Of a stretch of DNA of 64,000 nt, positions 55,961 to 64,000 are shown piece by piece. Below the pieces are notes generated by a model that did no database searches, had not been told where the DNA came from, and saw only the letters and a list, made by a program, of their open reading frames with translations. The stretch is from Methylobacterium sp. J-068 (GTDB lineage Bacteria; Pseudomonadota; Alphaproteobacteria; Rhizobiales; Beijerinckiaceae), in NCBI RefSeq assembly GCF_022829445.1, contig NZ_JAKSXY010000125.1:124001-188000 (forward strand), given 5' to 3'. Position numbers and translations under genes: made by a program. The first letter of the stretch is position 1. Every line of letters starts with the position of its first letter.

Positions 55961-57331
55961 CTAGGGCTGCTTGAGCGCCGGCACGGTTTTGGGTGAATTC
56001 AGGTCGTAGGTCTTGTTGCGCAGCGGGTCGAGCTTCGTGCCCTCCGAGGCGTCGAAGGCCTTGGGGCGGGCAGCCCCGCCCTCGCCGCCGGCCGCCAAGT
56101 TGGTGCTCTCGGGCGCGTAGGCCGAGGCGGCGCCGGGAACGGCGGGGGCGCCCGGCGGATCGGCCTTGTCGACCACCGCGTCGGGGGTCGGGGCCTGGCG
56201 CGCCTTCTCCACCTGGCGCCAGCGCGCGACGTTTCGCGAATGGCCCTCCAGGGTCTCGGCGAAGGCGTGGCCGCCGGTGCCGTCGGCCACGAAGAACAGG
56301 TCCTTGGTGCGCGAGGGGTTGGCGACCGCCTCCAGCGCGGCGCGGCCCGGATTGGCGATGGGGCCGGGCGGCAGGCCCTCGATCACGTAGGTGTTGTAGG
56401 GCGTTGCGCGCTCGATCTCGGAGCGCTGGATGCCGCGCCCGAGGGTGCCGCGCCCGCCCACCAGCCCGTACACGATGGTGGGGTCGGATTGCAGCTTCAT
56501 GCGCTTGTTGAGGCGGTTGACGAACACGCCGGCGACGCGGGGGCGCTCGTCGGCGCGCCCCGTCTCCTTCTCGACGATGGAGGCCAGCGTCACCATCTCG
56601 GCGGGGGTCTTCACGGGGATTTCCCCAGAGCGGCGCAGCCAGATCTGGTTCAGCACCTCGCGCTGCTTGGCGCGCATGAGGTTCACGATCTGTTGGCGGG
56701 TGGCGCCGCGCTCGAACTTGTAGGTGTCGGGCAGGAGCGAGCCCTCGGGCGGGATCTCGTTGATGTCCCCCGTGAGGATGTCGTTGTCGTTGAGGCGCAC
56801 CACGATCTGCTCGGAGGTCAGCCCCTCCGGGAAGGTGATGGCGTGCTGCACCTGCCGGCCCGAGGCCAGGGTGTCGATGGCATCGGTGATGCTGGCATGG
56901 GCCTTGAATGTGTATTCACCGGCCTTGAGCGCCTTGCCCGAGAACCGGGCGGCCCACTCGAACAGGGCGGTGTGGGTGATGACGCCCTCGCGGGAAAGCG
57001 CCTCGGCGATCTCGGAGGTGCCGCTGCGGGGCGGGATGACCACGACCTTGTCGGCGGGCAGCGGCCCCGGCTCCTTGGTCTGCCGCTCGAACAGCGTCAC
57101 GCCGATCATCACCGCGATGGCCAGCACCACGGAGGCGGTGAGCAGGCCGGAGATGCGGGCGAGCAACCCGCCGCGCTCGCGCACGGGCCGCTCGGGCGGC
57201 GGCGGCGCGGCGGTGGGCTTGATCGCCTCGGACGGGCTGCGCGGCGACAGGCGGTTGGGCAGGGCCGGCTCGTCGGACGCGATCGGCGTCGGCGCCGGGC
57301 TTGTGTCACGCTTGCGGAAGAACATGGACAT
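55961..57331 (-). CDS. mltG: Endolytic murein transglycosylase
   Basis: A 456-residue MltG. One membrane helix (about 57-79), a LysM-like region, and the YceG catalytic domain with the active-site Glu in SIVEKET (251-257), then RPRVAGVFVNRL, and PYNTYVIEGLPPGPIANPG. It cuts nascent glycan strands. The C-terminal ~70 residues are disordered and Ala/Pro-rich. In related genomes it usually follows fabF directly; here a foreign gene lies between. Confidence 0.93.
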   Translation of the reverse strand: MSMFFRKRDTSPAPTPIASDEPALPNRLSPRSPSEAIKPTAAPPPPERPVRERGGLLARISGLLTASVVLAIAVMIGVTLFERQTKEPGPLPADKVVVIPPRSGTSEIAEALSREGVITHTALFEWAARFSGKALKAGEYTFKAHASITDAIDTLASGRQVQHAITFPEGLTSEQIVVRLNDNDILTGDINEIPPEGSLLPDTYKFERGATRQQIVNLMRAKQREVLNQIWLRRSGEIPVKTPAEMVTLASIVEKETGRADERPRVAGVFVNRLNKRMKLQSDPTIVYGLVGGRGTLGRGIQRSEIERATPYNTYVIEGLPPGPIANPGRAALEAVANPSRTKDLFFVADGTGGHAFAETLEGHSRNVARWRQVEKARQAPTPDAVVDKADPPGAPAVPGAASAYAPESTNLAAGGEGGAARPKAFDASEGTKLDPLRNKTYDLNSPKTVPALKQP

Positions 57332-57570
57332 CCTGTTCGGGCCTCAGGTCCCCGCCCCGGCCGCCGCCGGATTTTTTGGGGGATTTCGTGCGCACAAGTC
57401 GAGTCGCTGGGCGCGCGGGAAGGGCAGGTTGGCGCGCGAACTTAGCGGGTTTTGTGGCGAAAAACGCGTGAGCAGTTCGAGTTTCTTCGAGCGCTTGATT
57501 AAAACTAATCTAAGCATATCGCTCAGGTAAAATTCTGCACACAAGTATTATATTATTCAATATTTTCTGT
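57332..57570. other. Boundary region of the AT-rich insertion, mltG side
   Basis: Base composition changes from the usual GC-rich to AT-rich near 57475. The AT-rich side (57475-57570) contains no gene. No target-site duplication, inverted repeat or att-like sequence was recognised here. Confidence 0.5.
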
Positions 57571-59434
57571 TCACGGCAAAGTTACACGCGGGTAATTTCT
57601 TGCAAACGCCATTAAGTCTTTCGAATTTACGGTGCTGAGTGTATTGCCATTCCTTAAGTAATAAACGCCATCAAGGTCGACAGGGTCGTTCTGACCCTCC
57701 ACTTCTATGATTAGTAAAACTTTCTGATAGTAATTTATCAACTTCATATTACTCAAGATATAATTGCAGTGATTTCCACTGATTCGGTTTTTGAAAGCAG
57801 AGACTATTTTTCTGAAATAAGCATCAATACTTATATTGAGTGCCTTTGCCTCATGCTCTATGCCTGTAATCTGAAAATATCTGTGCTCTATTGGTTGTAT
57901 TCCATACAATGATTCAACACGCTGGGCGTCGGCTTTTTTATCGGCGACGCCAATGATCACATATCCGCGTTTTTTCTCGCCAATATTTGCGATACCAATA
58001 GATGTCTGGATTACCTTCTCAAGACTTTCATCATCGAATTTTGATGAGCCATCAAGGCGTATAAATCCCTGCTTAAAGTCATAGGCAGCTTGTTCGGTTA
58101 GTGATTGAGTAAGTATATTTTCGAGTTTACTGATCCAATTAGCGCGCGCGGGATCCGGTTGGTCAGATTTTGAAAAAGCCTTTGAAATTGTTGCAGAAGT
58201 CCTTTTGACCTCGTCTGCCCGGTCGTTCGCCCCCCAACTGCCGCCTTCAGGAATATTGATTTTCTCGCCAACTCCGCTGAGGGCACTAAGAAGCTTAGCG
58301 CGATCTGTTAAACGCTTGCGCTTGCGAACGATTTGATCAAACAGGGCAAGAAAAACTACCTGAAAGTACCGCGGCGCCCTAGTTGGTTTTTTCTTAAAGA
58401 GCACTTCGCCGAGCGTCTTGTTGCCACTCTCCAACGTCAATCTTAGTTCGTCGAGAACAATATGAAAATGTTGCGTCAAAACATCCGCATTGTATTTACG
58501 GACATTGTCCTCATTCTCAACGAATGCGTCTGCTGAGCTACCTGCATCTTTGAAACCAAAAATGGCATCAAGATACTCACTACGAGACGGCGGCGGAATT
58601 TCTGCCACCATGAAAGCCATCATATCTGCGACGATTTCTTCGTCTCGGCTTTCCCGAACTTGATCTTTTGTCAATATTCCATTTTTGACCCAAAAGACAG
58701 ATTCAATATCAATACCATAATTAAGATCACGAGATGTGATACTAATTTCTTTCATATTATTTAAAAATACTAGATCACTATCCGATGTGTCACTTCTGAT
58801 CAACGTTGAGATTTTACGAACTGCATTTGCAAAATCACCAGTTGCCCCAGCAATTCTAAGCTCTTGACGTGATAACTTGCGTCCGCCTGAATTGATTCGG
58901 CGGAAGACTTCCTCAATGTTATCTCTTTCAGCAGACTCGAAAATTGAAAGTGGTAGTTGGTACGACGCGATTTGAACACAGATCTTCCGTTCCAGCACCG
59001 GAGTTTTCTGTGTCAATGCGCCCTCATCTAGCAATGATTTCGTAATGGCTAGTGTATTGAGGTCAAAATACGCATCGTTCCAGCTGAATTCATTCTCAAT
59101 GAAGGATATTACAGCATTCATACGCTGCATTCCATCAATAATCTCAACCTGATCGTGGCCCTGAACTTTGGGATCGGCAAGCAATATTATTGGAACGGGA
59201 AAATTACTTGCAACAGAGTCAATAAAATTTCTTTTTTCGTCCAATGTCCAAACTAATTTCCGCTGGTATCTTCTATTAACAACGTATTTTTTAGCGCAAA
59301 AACCTGAATAAATTCTTTCGATCGTTTCGCCTTTTACAGTGAGATCAATCTGCCCACGGTGAAAAAGCGACATAGTGTGATCCTATGCATCTAATAGCGA
59401 GTATCAATCTGAAATTGGGAGGTAGTTTGCGGCC
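57475..59434. mobile_element. AT-rich inserted segment between fabF and mltG
   Basis: About 2 kb of distinctly lower GC than everything around it, holding one gene. The fabF-mltG neighbourhood is otherwise compact and conserved. No transposase, integrase or flanking repeats were seen, so it is called an insertion only on composition and context. Confidence 0.6.
57571..59373 (-). CDS. DUF262 - Schlafen AlbA_2 fusion protein, putative anti-invader factor
   Basis: A 600-residue protein, AT-rich against its GC-rich neighbours. Residues about 20-175 are a DUF262 (GmrSD/ParB-like) domain: NRRYQRKLVW (33-42), IIDGMQRMNAV (78-88, the DGQQR-type nucleotide-binding motif as DGMQR), and VFRRINSGGRKLSRQELR (156-173). 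A helical middle follows. Residues about 425-585 resemble the Schlafen AlbA_2 domain: LTEQAAYDFKQGF (425-437, with the E...FK pattern), IANIGEKKRGYVIIGVADKK (461-480), and YYLRNGNTLSTV (571-582, as YxRxGxxT). DUF262 proteins belong to nucleotide-dependent restriction such as GmrSD; AlbA_2 domains bind nucleic acid. The fusion, its isolation and foreign composition suggest a single-gene defence factor (inference). AGGATC precedes the ATG. Confidence 0.8.
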   Translation of the reverse strand: MSLFHRGQIDLTVKGETIERIYSGFCAKKYVVNRRYQRKLVWTLDEKRNFIDSVASNFPVPIILLADPKVQGHDQVEIIDGMQRMNAVISFIENEFSWNDAYFDLNTLAITKSLLDEGALTQKTPVLERKICVQIASYQLPLSIFESAERDNIEEVFRRINSGGRKLSRQELRIAGATGDFANAVRKISTLIRSDTSDSDLVFLNNMKEISITSRDLNYGIDIESVFWVKNGILTKDQVRESRDEEIVADMMAFMVAEIPPPSRSEYLDAIFGFKDAGSSADAFVENEDNVRKYNADVLTQHFHIVLDELRLTLESGNKTLGEVLFKKKPTRAPRYFQVVFLALFDQIVRKRKRLTDRAKLLSALSGVGEKINIPEGGSWGANDRADEVKRTSATISKAFSKSDQPDPARANWISKLENILTQSLTEQAAYDFKQGFIRLDGSSKFDDESLEKVIQTSIGIANIGEKKRGYVIIGVADKKADAQRVESLYGIQPIEHRYFQITGIEHEAKALNISIDAYFRKIVSAFKNRISGNHCNYILSNMKLINYYQKVLLIIEVEGQNDPVDLDGVYYLRNGNTLSTVNSKDLMAFARNYPRVTLP

Positions 59435-60694
59435 TCAAACCCGCCGCATCACCAAGCTCGCATTCGTCCCACCGAACCCAAACGAATTCGACAGCACCGT
59501 ATCCACCCGCTTGCGCTTGGCCTCGTGCGGCACGAGGTCGATCGCGGTTTCCACGGACGGATTGTCGAGGTTGAGGGTCGGCGGCAGGATGCCGTCGCGG
59601 ATGGTGAGGATCGAGAAGATGGCTTCCACGGAGCCAGCGGCCCCCAGCAGGTGGCCGATGGAGGATTTGGTGGAGGACATCGAGGCCTTCGCGGCGTGGT
59701 CGCCGAGCAGGCGCTCCACGGCCTTCAGCTCCAGCTCGTCGCCCATGGGCGTCGAGGTGCCGTGGGCGTTGATGTAGTCGAGGTCCGAGGCCTGGATGCC
59801 GGCGCGCTTCACGGCGGCGCTCATGCAGCGGAAGGCGCCGTCGCCGTCCGGGGCCGGCGAGGTGATGTGGTAGGCATCGCCCGTGAGGCCGTAGCCGATC
59901 ACCTCGGCGTAGATCTTCGCGCCGCGCGCCTTGGCGTGCTCGTACTCTTCGAGGACGACGACACCGGCGCCCTCGCCCATCACGAAGCCGTCGCGGTCCC
60001 GGTCGTAGGGGCGCGAGGCGCGGGTCGGGTCGTCGTTGAAGCCGGTGGAAAGGGCGCGGCAGGCGGCGAAGCCCGCGAGCGCGAGGCGGTTCACCGGTGA
60101 TTCGGCGCCGCCCGCCACCATCACGTCGGCATCGCCGAACTGGATCAGCCGGGCCGCGTCGCCGATGGCGTGGGCGCCGGTGGAGCAGGCCGTCACCACC
60201 GCATGGTTCGGGCCCTTCAGCCCGTGCGCGATGGAGATCTGCCCGGAGGCGAGGTTGATGATGCGGCCGGGAATGAAGAAGGGCGAGATCCGGCGCGGGC
60301 CCTTGTCGTGCAGGGTCACGGAGGCGTCGTAGATGCCGCCGATGCCGCCGATGCCGGAGCCGACCATGACGCCGGTGGCGCACTGGTCCTCGTAGGAAGT
60401 CGGGTGCCAGTCGGCGTCGTTCAGGGCCTCGCCCGCCGCCGCCATGGCGTAGACGATGAACGGATCGACCTTGCGCTGCTCCTTGGCCTCCATGAAGGCG
60501 TCGGGATTGAAGCTGCCGTTCTCACCGTCGCCGAAGGGCACGGAACACGCGATGCGGCAGGCCAGATCGTCGACGGGGAATGCCGTCACGACCTTGGCGG
60601 CCGATTCGCCGGCGATCAACCGGCTCCAGGTGGCCTCGACCCCGCTGGCCAGCGGCGTCACCATCCCCAAGCCCGTCACCACTACCCGACGCAT
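59435..60694 (-). CDS. fabF: 3-oxoacyl-ACP synthase II (beta-ketoacyl-ACP synthase II)
   Basis: A 419-residue KAS II, condensing acyl-ACP with malonyl-ACP. The Cys-His-His triad is Cys170 (TACSTG), His311 (NAHGTSTP) and His348 (SSIGHLLGAAG), and the C-terminal NSFGFGGTNAS is intact. ATG 60694 matches the family start (RRVVVTGLGMVTP); ATG 60721 would add nine residues without a ribosome site. Directly downstream of acpP, and upstream of the inserted DUF262 gene. Confidence 0.96.
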   Translation of the reverse strand: MRRVVVTGLGMVTPLASGVEATWSRLIAGESAAKVVTAFPVDDLACRIACSVPFGDGENGSFNPDAFMEAKEQRKVDPFIVYAMAAAGEALNDADWHPTSYEDQCATGVMVGSGIGGIGGIYDASVTLHDKGPRRISPFFIPGRIINLASGQISIAHGLKGPNHAVVTACSTGAHAIGDAARLIQFGDADVMVAGGAESPVNRLALAGFAACRALSTGFNDDPTRASRPYDRDRDGFVMGEGAGVVVLEEYEHAKARGAKIYAEVIGYGLTGDAYHITSPAPDGDGAFRCMSAAVKRAGIQASDLDYINAHGTSTPMGDELELKAVERLLGDHAAKASMSSTKSSIGHLLGAAGSVEAIFSILTIRDGILPPTLNLDNPSVETAIDLVPHEAKRKRVDTVLSNSFGFGGTNASLVMRRV

Positions 60695-60778
60695 CGCGCT
60701 ATCCCGAACCGGTCCTGTCATCGAAAACGAATGGCGCGCGGGGCCACGCGGACCCCGCTCACGCGCGACCCGTGACGT

Positions 60779-61015
60779 TTAGGCGGAGTTCTTCTCGAGG
60801 AACTTCACCGCGTCGCCGACCGTCTGGATGGTCTCGGCGGCGTCGTCCGGGATCTCGACGTTGAACTCTTCCTCGAACGCCATCACGAGCTCGACGGTGT
60901 CGAGGCTGTCGGCGCCGAGATCATCGATGAAGTTCGCGCCCTCGACCACCTTCTCCGGCTCCACGCCGAGGTGCTCGACAACGATCTTCTTCACGCGCTC
61001 AGCGATATCGCTCAT
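60779..61015 (-). CDS. acpP: Acyl carrier protein
   Basis: A 78-residue ACP. The phosphopantetheine serine is Ser37 in GADSLDTVEL, and the very acidic helix II is typical. It carries the growing acyl chain for FabD, FabG and FabF encoded around it. Start ATG 61015 with AAGGACC upstream. Confidence 0.97.
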   Translation of the reverse strand: MSDIAERVKKIVVEHLGVEPEKVVEGANFIDDLGADSLDTVELVMAFEEEFNVEIPDDAAETIQTVGDAVKFLEKNSA

Positions 61016-61511
61016 CGGTCTTGGTCCTTAGCTCTTCAAGGTCGTGATGGTGAAGGCGCCGTGGCCGCCGTCCCGTCGCAGGACTGTTGTGAGATTGAGC
61101 GGCCGGTGTGTTCGATCGCGCGTTTCGGGCAAGTCGCCGAACTTGTCCAGTCAGGGACTTCAGTTTTTCAGACTTCCGCAACACGCTGAATCGGCAACCC
61201 CCCTCGCACGGCAGCCGGGGTGTTAACACAGGGTTCCGACGCTGGCGAGGGGCGGTTCACAAGCCATTCATCGGTGTGGCTTTTTCGAGCCAATCGCGGG
61301 TTTTTCGCCCTGTGCGGTGCAGCGAAACGCGCGTTGTGCCGGTGGTCCGTTCGACAGGCTCTTTGATGGATTCGACCGGCCACCTCCGGAAGAAACCGCC
61401 CCGTCATCCCATGTCCGCGTAGCCGAGCCCGGGGTCCGGAAACACAGGCCCGGCAAGGCCTTGCGCCGGGGCGGTCCTGGATTCAAAGCCGGCTCGCGGC
61501 GATTCGGCCTC
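61016..61511. other. Long gap between fabG and acpP
   Basis: About 496 bases. It must contain the acpP promoter and the end of the fabD-fabG transcript. A 12-bp palindrome GCAAGGCCTTGC lies at 61453-61464. No gene, riboswitch or RNA of known family was recognised. Confidence 0.5.
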
Positions 61512-62252
61512 TCAGTACATCGCCATGCCGCCGTTCACGTGCAGCGTCTGGCCCGTGACGTAGGCGGCCTCGTCGGAGGCGAGGTAGATGGCGGCCGCCG
61601 CGATGTCGGTGCCGGTGCCGAGGCGCCCCATGGGAACGCGGCTCAGGATGCCCTCGCGCTGCTTCTCGTTGAGGGCGTCGGTCATCGGCGAGGTGATGAA
61701 ACCCGGCGCGATGCAGTTGACCGTGAGGTTGCGGGTCGCGACCTCGGCCGCCAGCGCCTTGGTCATGCCCACCAGCCCGGCCTTGGCGGCGGCGTAGTTC
61801 ACCTGCCCCGGATTGCCGGTGGCGCCCACCACCGAGCCGACATTGACGATGCGGCCATGGCGGCGCTTCATCATGCCCTTCACCGCCGCCCGCGAGAGAC
61901 GGAACGCGGCCGAGAGGTTGACGGCGATGACCGCGTCCCACTCGTCGTCCTTCATGCGCAGGACGAGGTTGTCGCGGGTGATGCCGGCATTGTTGACCAG
62001 GATGTCGAGGCCGCCGAGCGCCGCTTCCGCCGCCGGCACCAGGGCCTCCACCGAGGCCTTGTCGGAGAGGTCGCCCGGCACGACGTGGACGCGCTCGCCC
62101 CCGAGTTCGGCCGCGAAGGCCTCCAGCGCCGGCTGGCGCGTGCCCGAGATCGCGAGTGTGGCCCCCTGCGCGTGAAGGCCCCGCGCGATGGCGCCGCCGA
62201 GGCCGCCGGTGGCGCCGGTGACGAGGGCCTTGCGGCCGGTCAGGTCGAACAT
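61512..62252 (-). CDS. fabG: 3-oxoacyl-ACP reductase
   Basis: A 246-residue short-chain dehydrogenase using NADPH to reduce 3-oxoacyl-ACP. The Rossmann motif is VTGATGGLGGAIA (11-23), the NNAG motif is at 87-90, and the catalytic Ser140, Tyr153 and Lys157 (YAAAK) are in place. Fourteen bases downstream of fabD. Confidence 0.96.
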   Translation of the reverse strand: MFDLTGRKALVTGATGGLGGAIARGLHAQGATLAISGTRQPALEAFAAELGGERVHVVPGDLSDKASVEALVPAAEAALGGLDILVNNAGITRDNLVLRMKDDEWDAVIAVNLSAAFRLSRAAVKGMMKRRHGRIVNVGSVVGATGNPGQVNYAAAKAGLVGMTKALAAEVATRNLTVNCIAPGFITSPMTDALNEKQREGILSRVPMGRLGTGTDIAAAAIYLASDEAAYVTGQTLHVNGGMAMY

Positions 62253-62267
62253 GGGCTTTCCTGTCGT

Positions 62268-63209
62268 TCAGCCGTGGGCGGGGAAGCTTGCGATGTCGTC
62301 GGGGGTCCCCACGGCGCCGGCCGCGACCCCCGGGGCGATGCGCTTGACGAGGCCGCTGAGCACCTTGCCGGTGCCGACCTCGGTGAACTGGTCGATGCCG
62401 GCCGCCGCCATGGCGGCGACCGACTCGCGCCAGCGCACGGTGCCGGTGACCTGGGCCACCAGAGCCTCGCGGATCGCGGCCGGATCGGTGACGGGCGCGG
62501 CCAGCACGTTGGCGTAGACGGGGACCACGGGCGTGTGCATGGCGACCTCCGCGAGCGCACGCCGCATGGCTTCCGCCGCCGGCGCCATCAGGGCGCAGTG
62601 GAACGGCGCCGACACGTTGAGCATCACCGCGCGCTTGATCCCGCGCGCCTGCGCGATCGCCACCGCGCGCTCCACCGCCGCCTTGGCGCCGGAGAGCACC
62701 ACCTGCCCGCCGCCATTGTCGTTGGCGACCTCGCAGACCGCGCCCTCGGCGGCGTCCTCCGCGACGGCCTGCGCGGTCTCGGCATCCGCCCCGATCAGGG
62801 CCGCCATCGCGCCATCGCCCGGCGCCACCGCACCCTGCATGGCGGTGCCGCGGATGCGCAGGAGCCGGGCGGTGTCGGCGATGGAGAAGGTGCCGGCGGC
62901 GCAGAGCGCGGTGTACTCGCCGAGGGAGTGCCCGGCGACGTTCGCGACGTCGCGCTTCAGGTCGAGGCCGCGCTCGGCCTCCAGCACCCGCAGCGTCGCG
63001 AGGCTGGCGGCCATCAGCGCCGGCTGGGCGTTGGCCGTGAGGGTGAGTTCCTCGACCGGGCCCTCGAACATCAGGCGCGAGAGCGCCTGGCCGAGCGCCT
63101 CGTCGACCTCGGCGAACACGTCGCGCGCCTGATGGAAATGTTCGGCGAGTGCCCGGCCCATGCCGACGGCCTGGCTGCCCTGGCCGGGGAAGATGCACGC
63201 GCGCGCCAT
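62268..63209 (-). CDS. fabD: Malonyl-CoA:ACP transacylase
   Basis: A 313-residue FabD that loads malonate onto ACP. The nucleophile is Ser95 in GHSLGEY, preceded by IFPGQGSQ at the N-terminus (6-13); the second catalytic His is in SAPFHCALM. The frame is open further upstream, but ATG 63209 begins exactly at the conserved start and is preceded by GAGG. Confidence 0.96.
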   Translation of the reverse strand: MARACIFPGQGSQAVGMGRALAEHFHQARDVFAEVDEALGQALSRLMFEGPVEELTLTANAQPALMAASLATLRVLEAERGLDLKRDVANVAGHSLGEYTALCAAGTFSIADTARLLRIRGTAMQGAVAPGDGAMAALIGADAETAQAVAEDAAEGAVCEVANDNGGGQVVLSGAKAAVERAVAIAQARGIKRAVMLNVSAPFHCALMAPAAEAMRRALAEVAMHTPVVPVYANVLAAPVTDPAAIREALVAQVTGTVRWRESVAAMAAAGIDQFTEVGTGKVLSGLVKRIAPGVAAGAVGTPDDIASFPAHG

Positions 63210-63463
63210 ATCCAAGATCCTCGTCGTGCCGGGGCAACCCCAGAATAGGAAGGGCGGCGCAGTCGCACCGCCCGCCACCTGTGTCAACATGGCACCGCAG
63301 CGAGGATCGGGCGAAGGTGCCGCCTCGGTATCCGCCGGCGGGCAGGGGATTTCCAAACGAACGCGGTACGATGCGCCACCACGCGCGGCTTGTTGCAGCA
63401 CGTCATCGGGTGTATGAGGCGCGCACAGCCCAGAAATTCCGTCCGAGGAAGGAGCCGTCCGCC

Positions 63464-63874
63464 ATGGCTCGCGTCACCGTTGAAGACTGCATCGACAAGG
63501 TCGAGAACCGCTTCGAGCTGGTTCTGCTGGCCAGCCACCGCGCCCGCCTGCTCGCCGCCGGGGCCCCGCTGACCATCGACCGCGACCGCGACAAGAACCC
63601 CGTCTGCGCGCTGCGCGAGATCGGCGACGAGACGATCACGGCGGACGACCTCAAGGAACAGCTCATCCATTCGATGCAGAAATACGTCGAGGTCGACGAG
63701 CCGGAAGCGGAAACCGTTCCGCTGCTCTCGAGTTCGCCGGCCGCCGCCGCCGTGGCTCCGCCCTCGTCGAGCGACGACAGCGCCGTGCAGTTCGACCGCA
63801 TGAGCGAGGAGGATCTCCTGCGCGGCCTCGAGAACCTGGCGCCTCCGACCGAGACGGACGAAGAGGCCGAGTAG
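63464..63874 (+). CDS. rpoZ: DNA-directed RNA polymerase omega subunit
   Basis: A 136-residue omega subunit. The N-terminal half holds the conserved core: VEDCIDKVENRFELVLLASHRAR (recognisable as ENRFELVLLASHRAR). The C-terminal ~60 residues are an acidic tail, longer than in E. coli but usual in alphaproteobacteria. A strong GAGGAAGGAG precedes ATG 63464. It is followed by a clear terminator; rpoZ is often next to relA/spoT, which would lie beyond the window. Confidence 0.94.
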   Translation: MARVTVEDCIDKVENRFELVLLASHRARLLAAGAPLTIDRDRDKNPVCALREIGDETITADDLKEQLIHSMQKYVEVDEPEAETVPLLSSSPAAAAVAPPSSSDDSAVQFDRMSEEDLLRGLENLAPPTETDEEAE

Positions 63875-63900
63875 GCCTCGACCTCATCGCCGACGTCCTG

Positions 63901-63927
63901 AAAACCCGGTCCCGTGCCGGGTTTTTT
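63901..63927 (+). terminator. Terminator of rpoZ
   Basis: AAAACCCGG (63901-63909) pairs with CCGGGTTTT (63917-63925) around a seven-base loop, with further T. The remaining 73 bases of the window contain no recognisable gene. Confidence 0.88.
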
Positions 63928-64000
63928 CATGCGCTGCCGGGAGATTTCCCACCCGTGCGACCCCGTGGGGCTGGCGCGCCCGCGTGCAATGCGGGACACA

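Noticed and set aside
57332..59440. Transposon or integron ends around the DUF262 gene
   Set aside because: I looked for matching direct or inverted repeats, tRNA ends and an integrase and saw none, so only composition and context support insertion.

Overview
The window is GC-rich chromosomal DNA from an alphaproteobacterium. Gene content and protein style point to the Hyphomicrobiales, most likely Methylobacterium/Methylorubrum: class I PHA synthase, SciP (DUF1153) next to a CtrA-type site, a FlbD-type flagellar cluster, a PmtA-type methyltransferase, an HpnL-like hopanoid-associated membrane protein and AccA-free fab genes in the usual alphaproteobacterial order. The genus is an inference from style, not from a marker gene. 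No rRNA, tRNA, CRISPR array, transposase or integrase was found.

Layout. 1-8.8 kb: end of a serine hydrolase; acetaldehyde-type dehydrogenase and its DUF779 partner; an exported FMN lactate-type dehydrogenase with an unexpected CxxCH motif; rlmE-ppx; a lone receiver protein; a double cold-shock protein with glycine/RGG linkers. 8.9-21.4 kb: ribB and aroC, anmK, tyrS, a giant AsmA/YhdP-like protein, a Bcp peroxiredoxin, an M23 peptidase, prfB with the programmed +1 frameshift, DUF2809. 21.6-31 kb: small secreted proteins, an aminotransferase, phaC, a purine-catabolism operon (MFS - Tat-HIUase - HIUase - uraD), and a FadL-type porin. 31.4-37.8 kb: FAH hydrolase, bioB, a histidine kinase, TVP38-pmtA, mnmA. 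38.1-45.9 kb: flagellar block fliK-flgD-sciP-fliF-fliG-fliH-fliN-flbD. 46-54.3 kb: capsule export, a small 2Fe-2S protein, HpnL-like, RhtA-like, Fsr-like MFS, LysR, dihydrolipoamide-dehydrogenase-like flavoprotein. 54.4-63.9 kb: gmk-yicC-mltG-[foreign gene]-fabF-acpP-fabG-fabD and rpoZ.

How parts work together. The flagellar block carries its own control logic: FlbD (sigma-54 activator), a near-consensus sigma-54 promoter before fliK, and a CtrA-like box before fliF directly downstream of sciP, which encodes the CtrA antagonist. The purine operon looks able to hydrolyse 5-hydroxyisourate in both periplasm and cytoplasm. The fab/mltG/gmk genes form a housekeeping run on the minus strand.

Main candidate for something new: an AT-rich gene (57571-59373) placed between fabF and mltG. 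It encodes a 600-residue fusion of an N-terminal DUF262 (GmrSD/ParB-like) domain to a C-terminal Schlafen AlbA_2-like domain, probably a single-gene anti-phage or anti-plasmid factor. Second: two unrelated families of structured intergenic repeats, each present twice; one (8865-8961 and 19269-19364) is a three-hairpin element whose first bases overlap the TGA stop codon of ribB and of the M23 peptidase gene.
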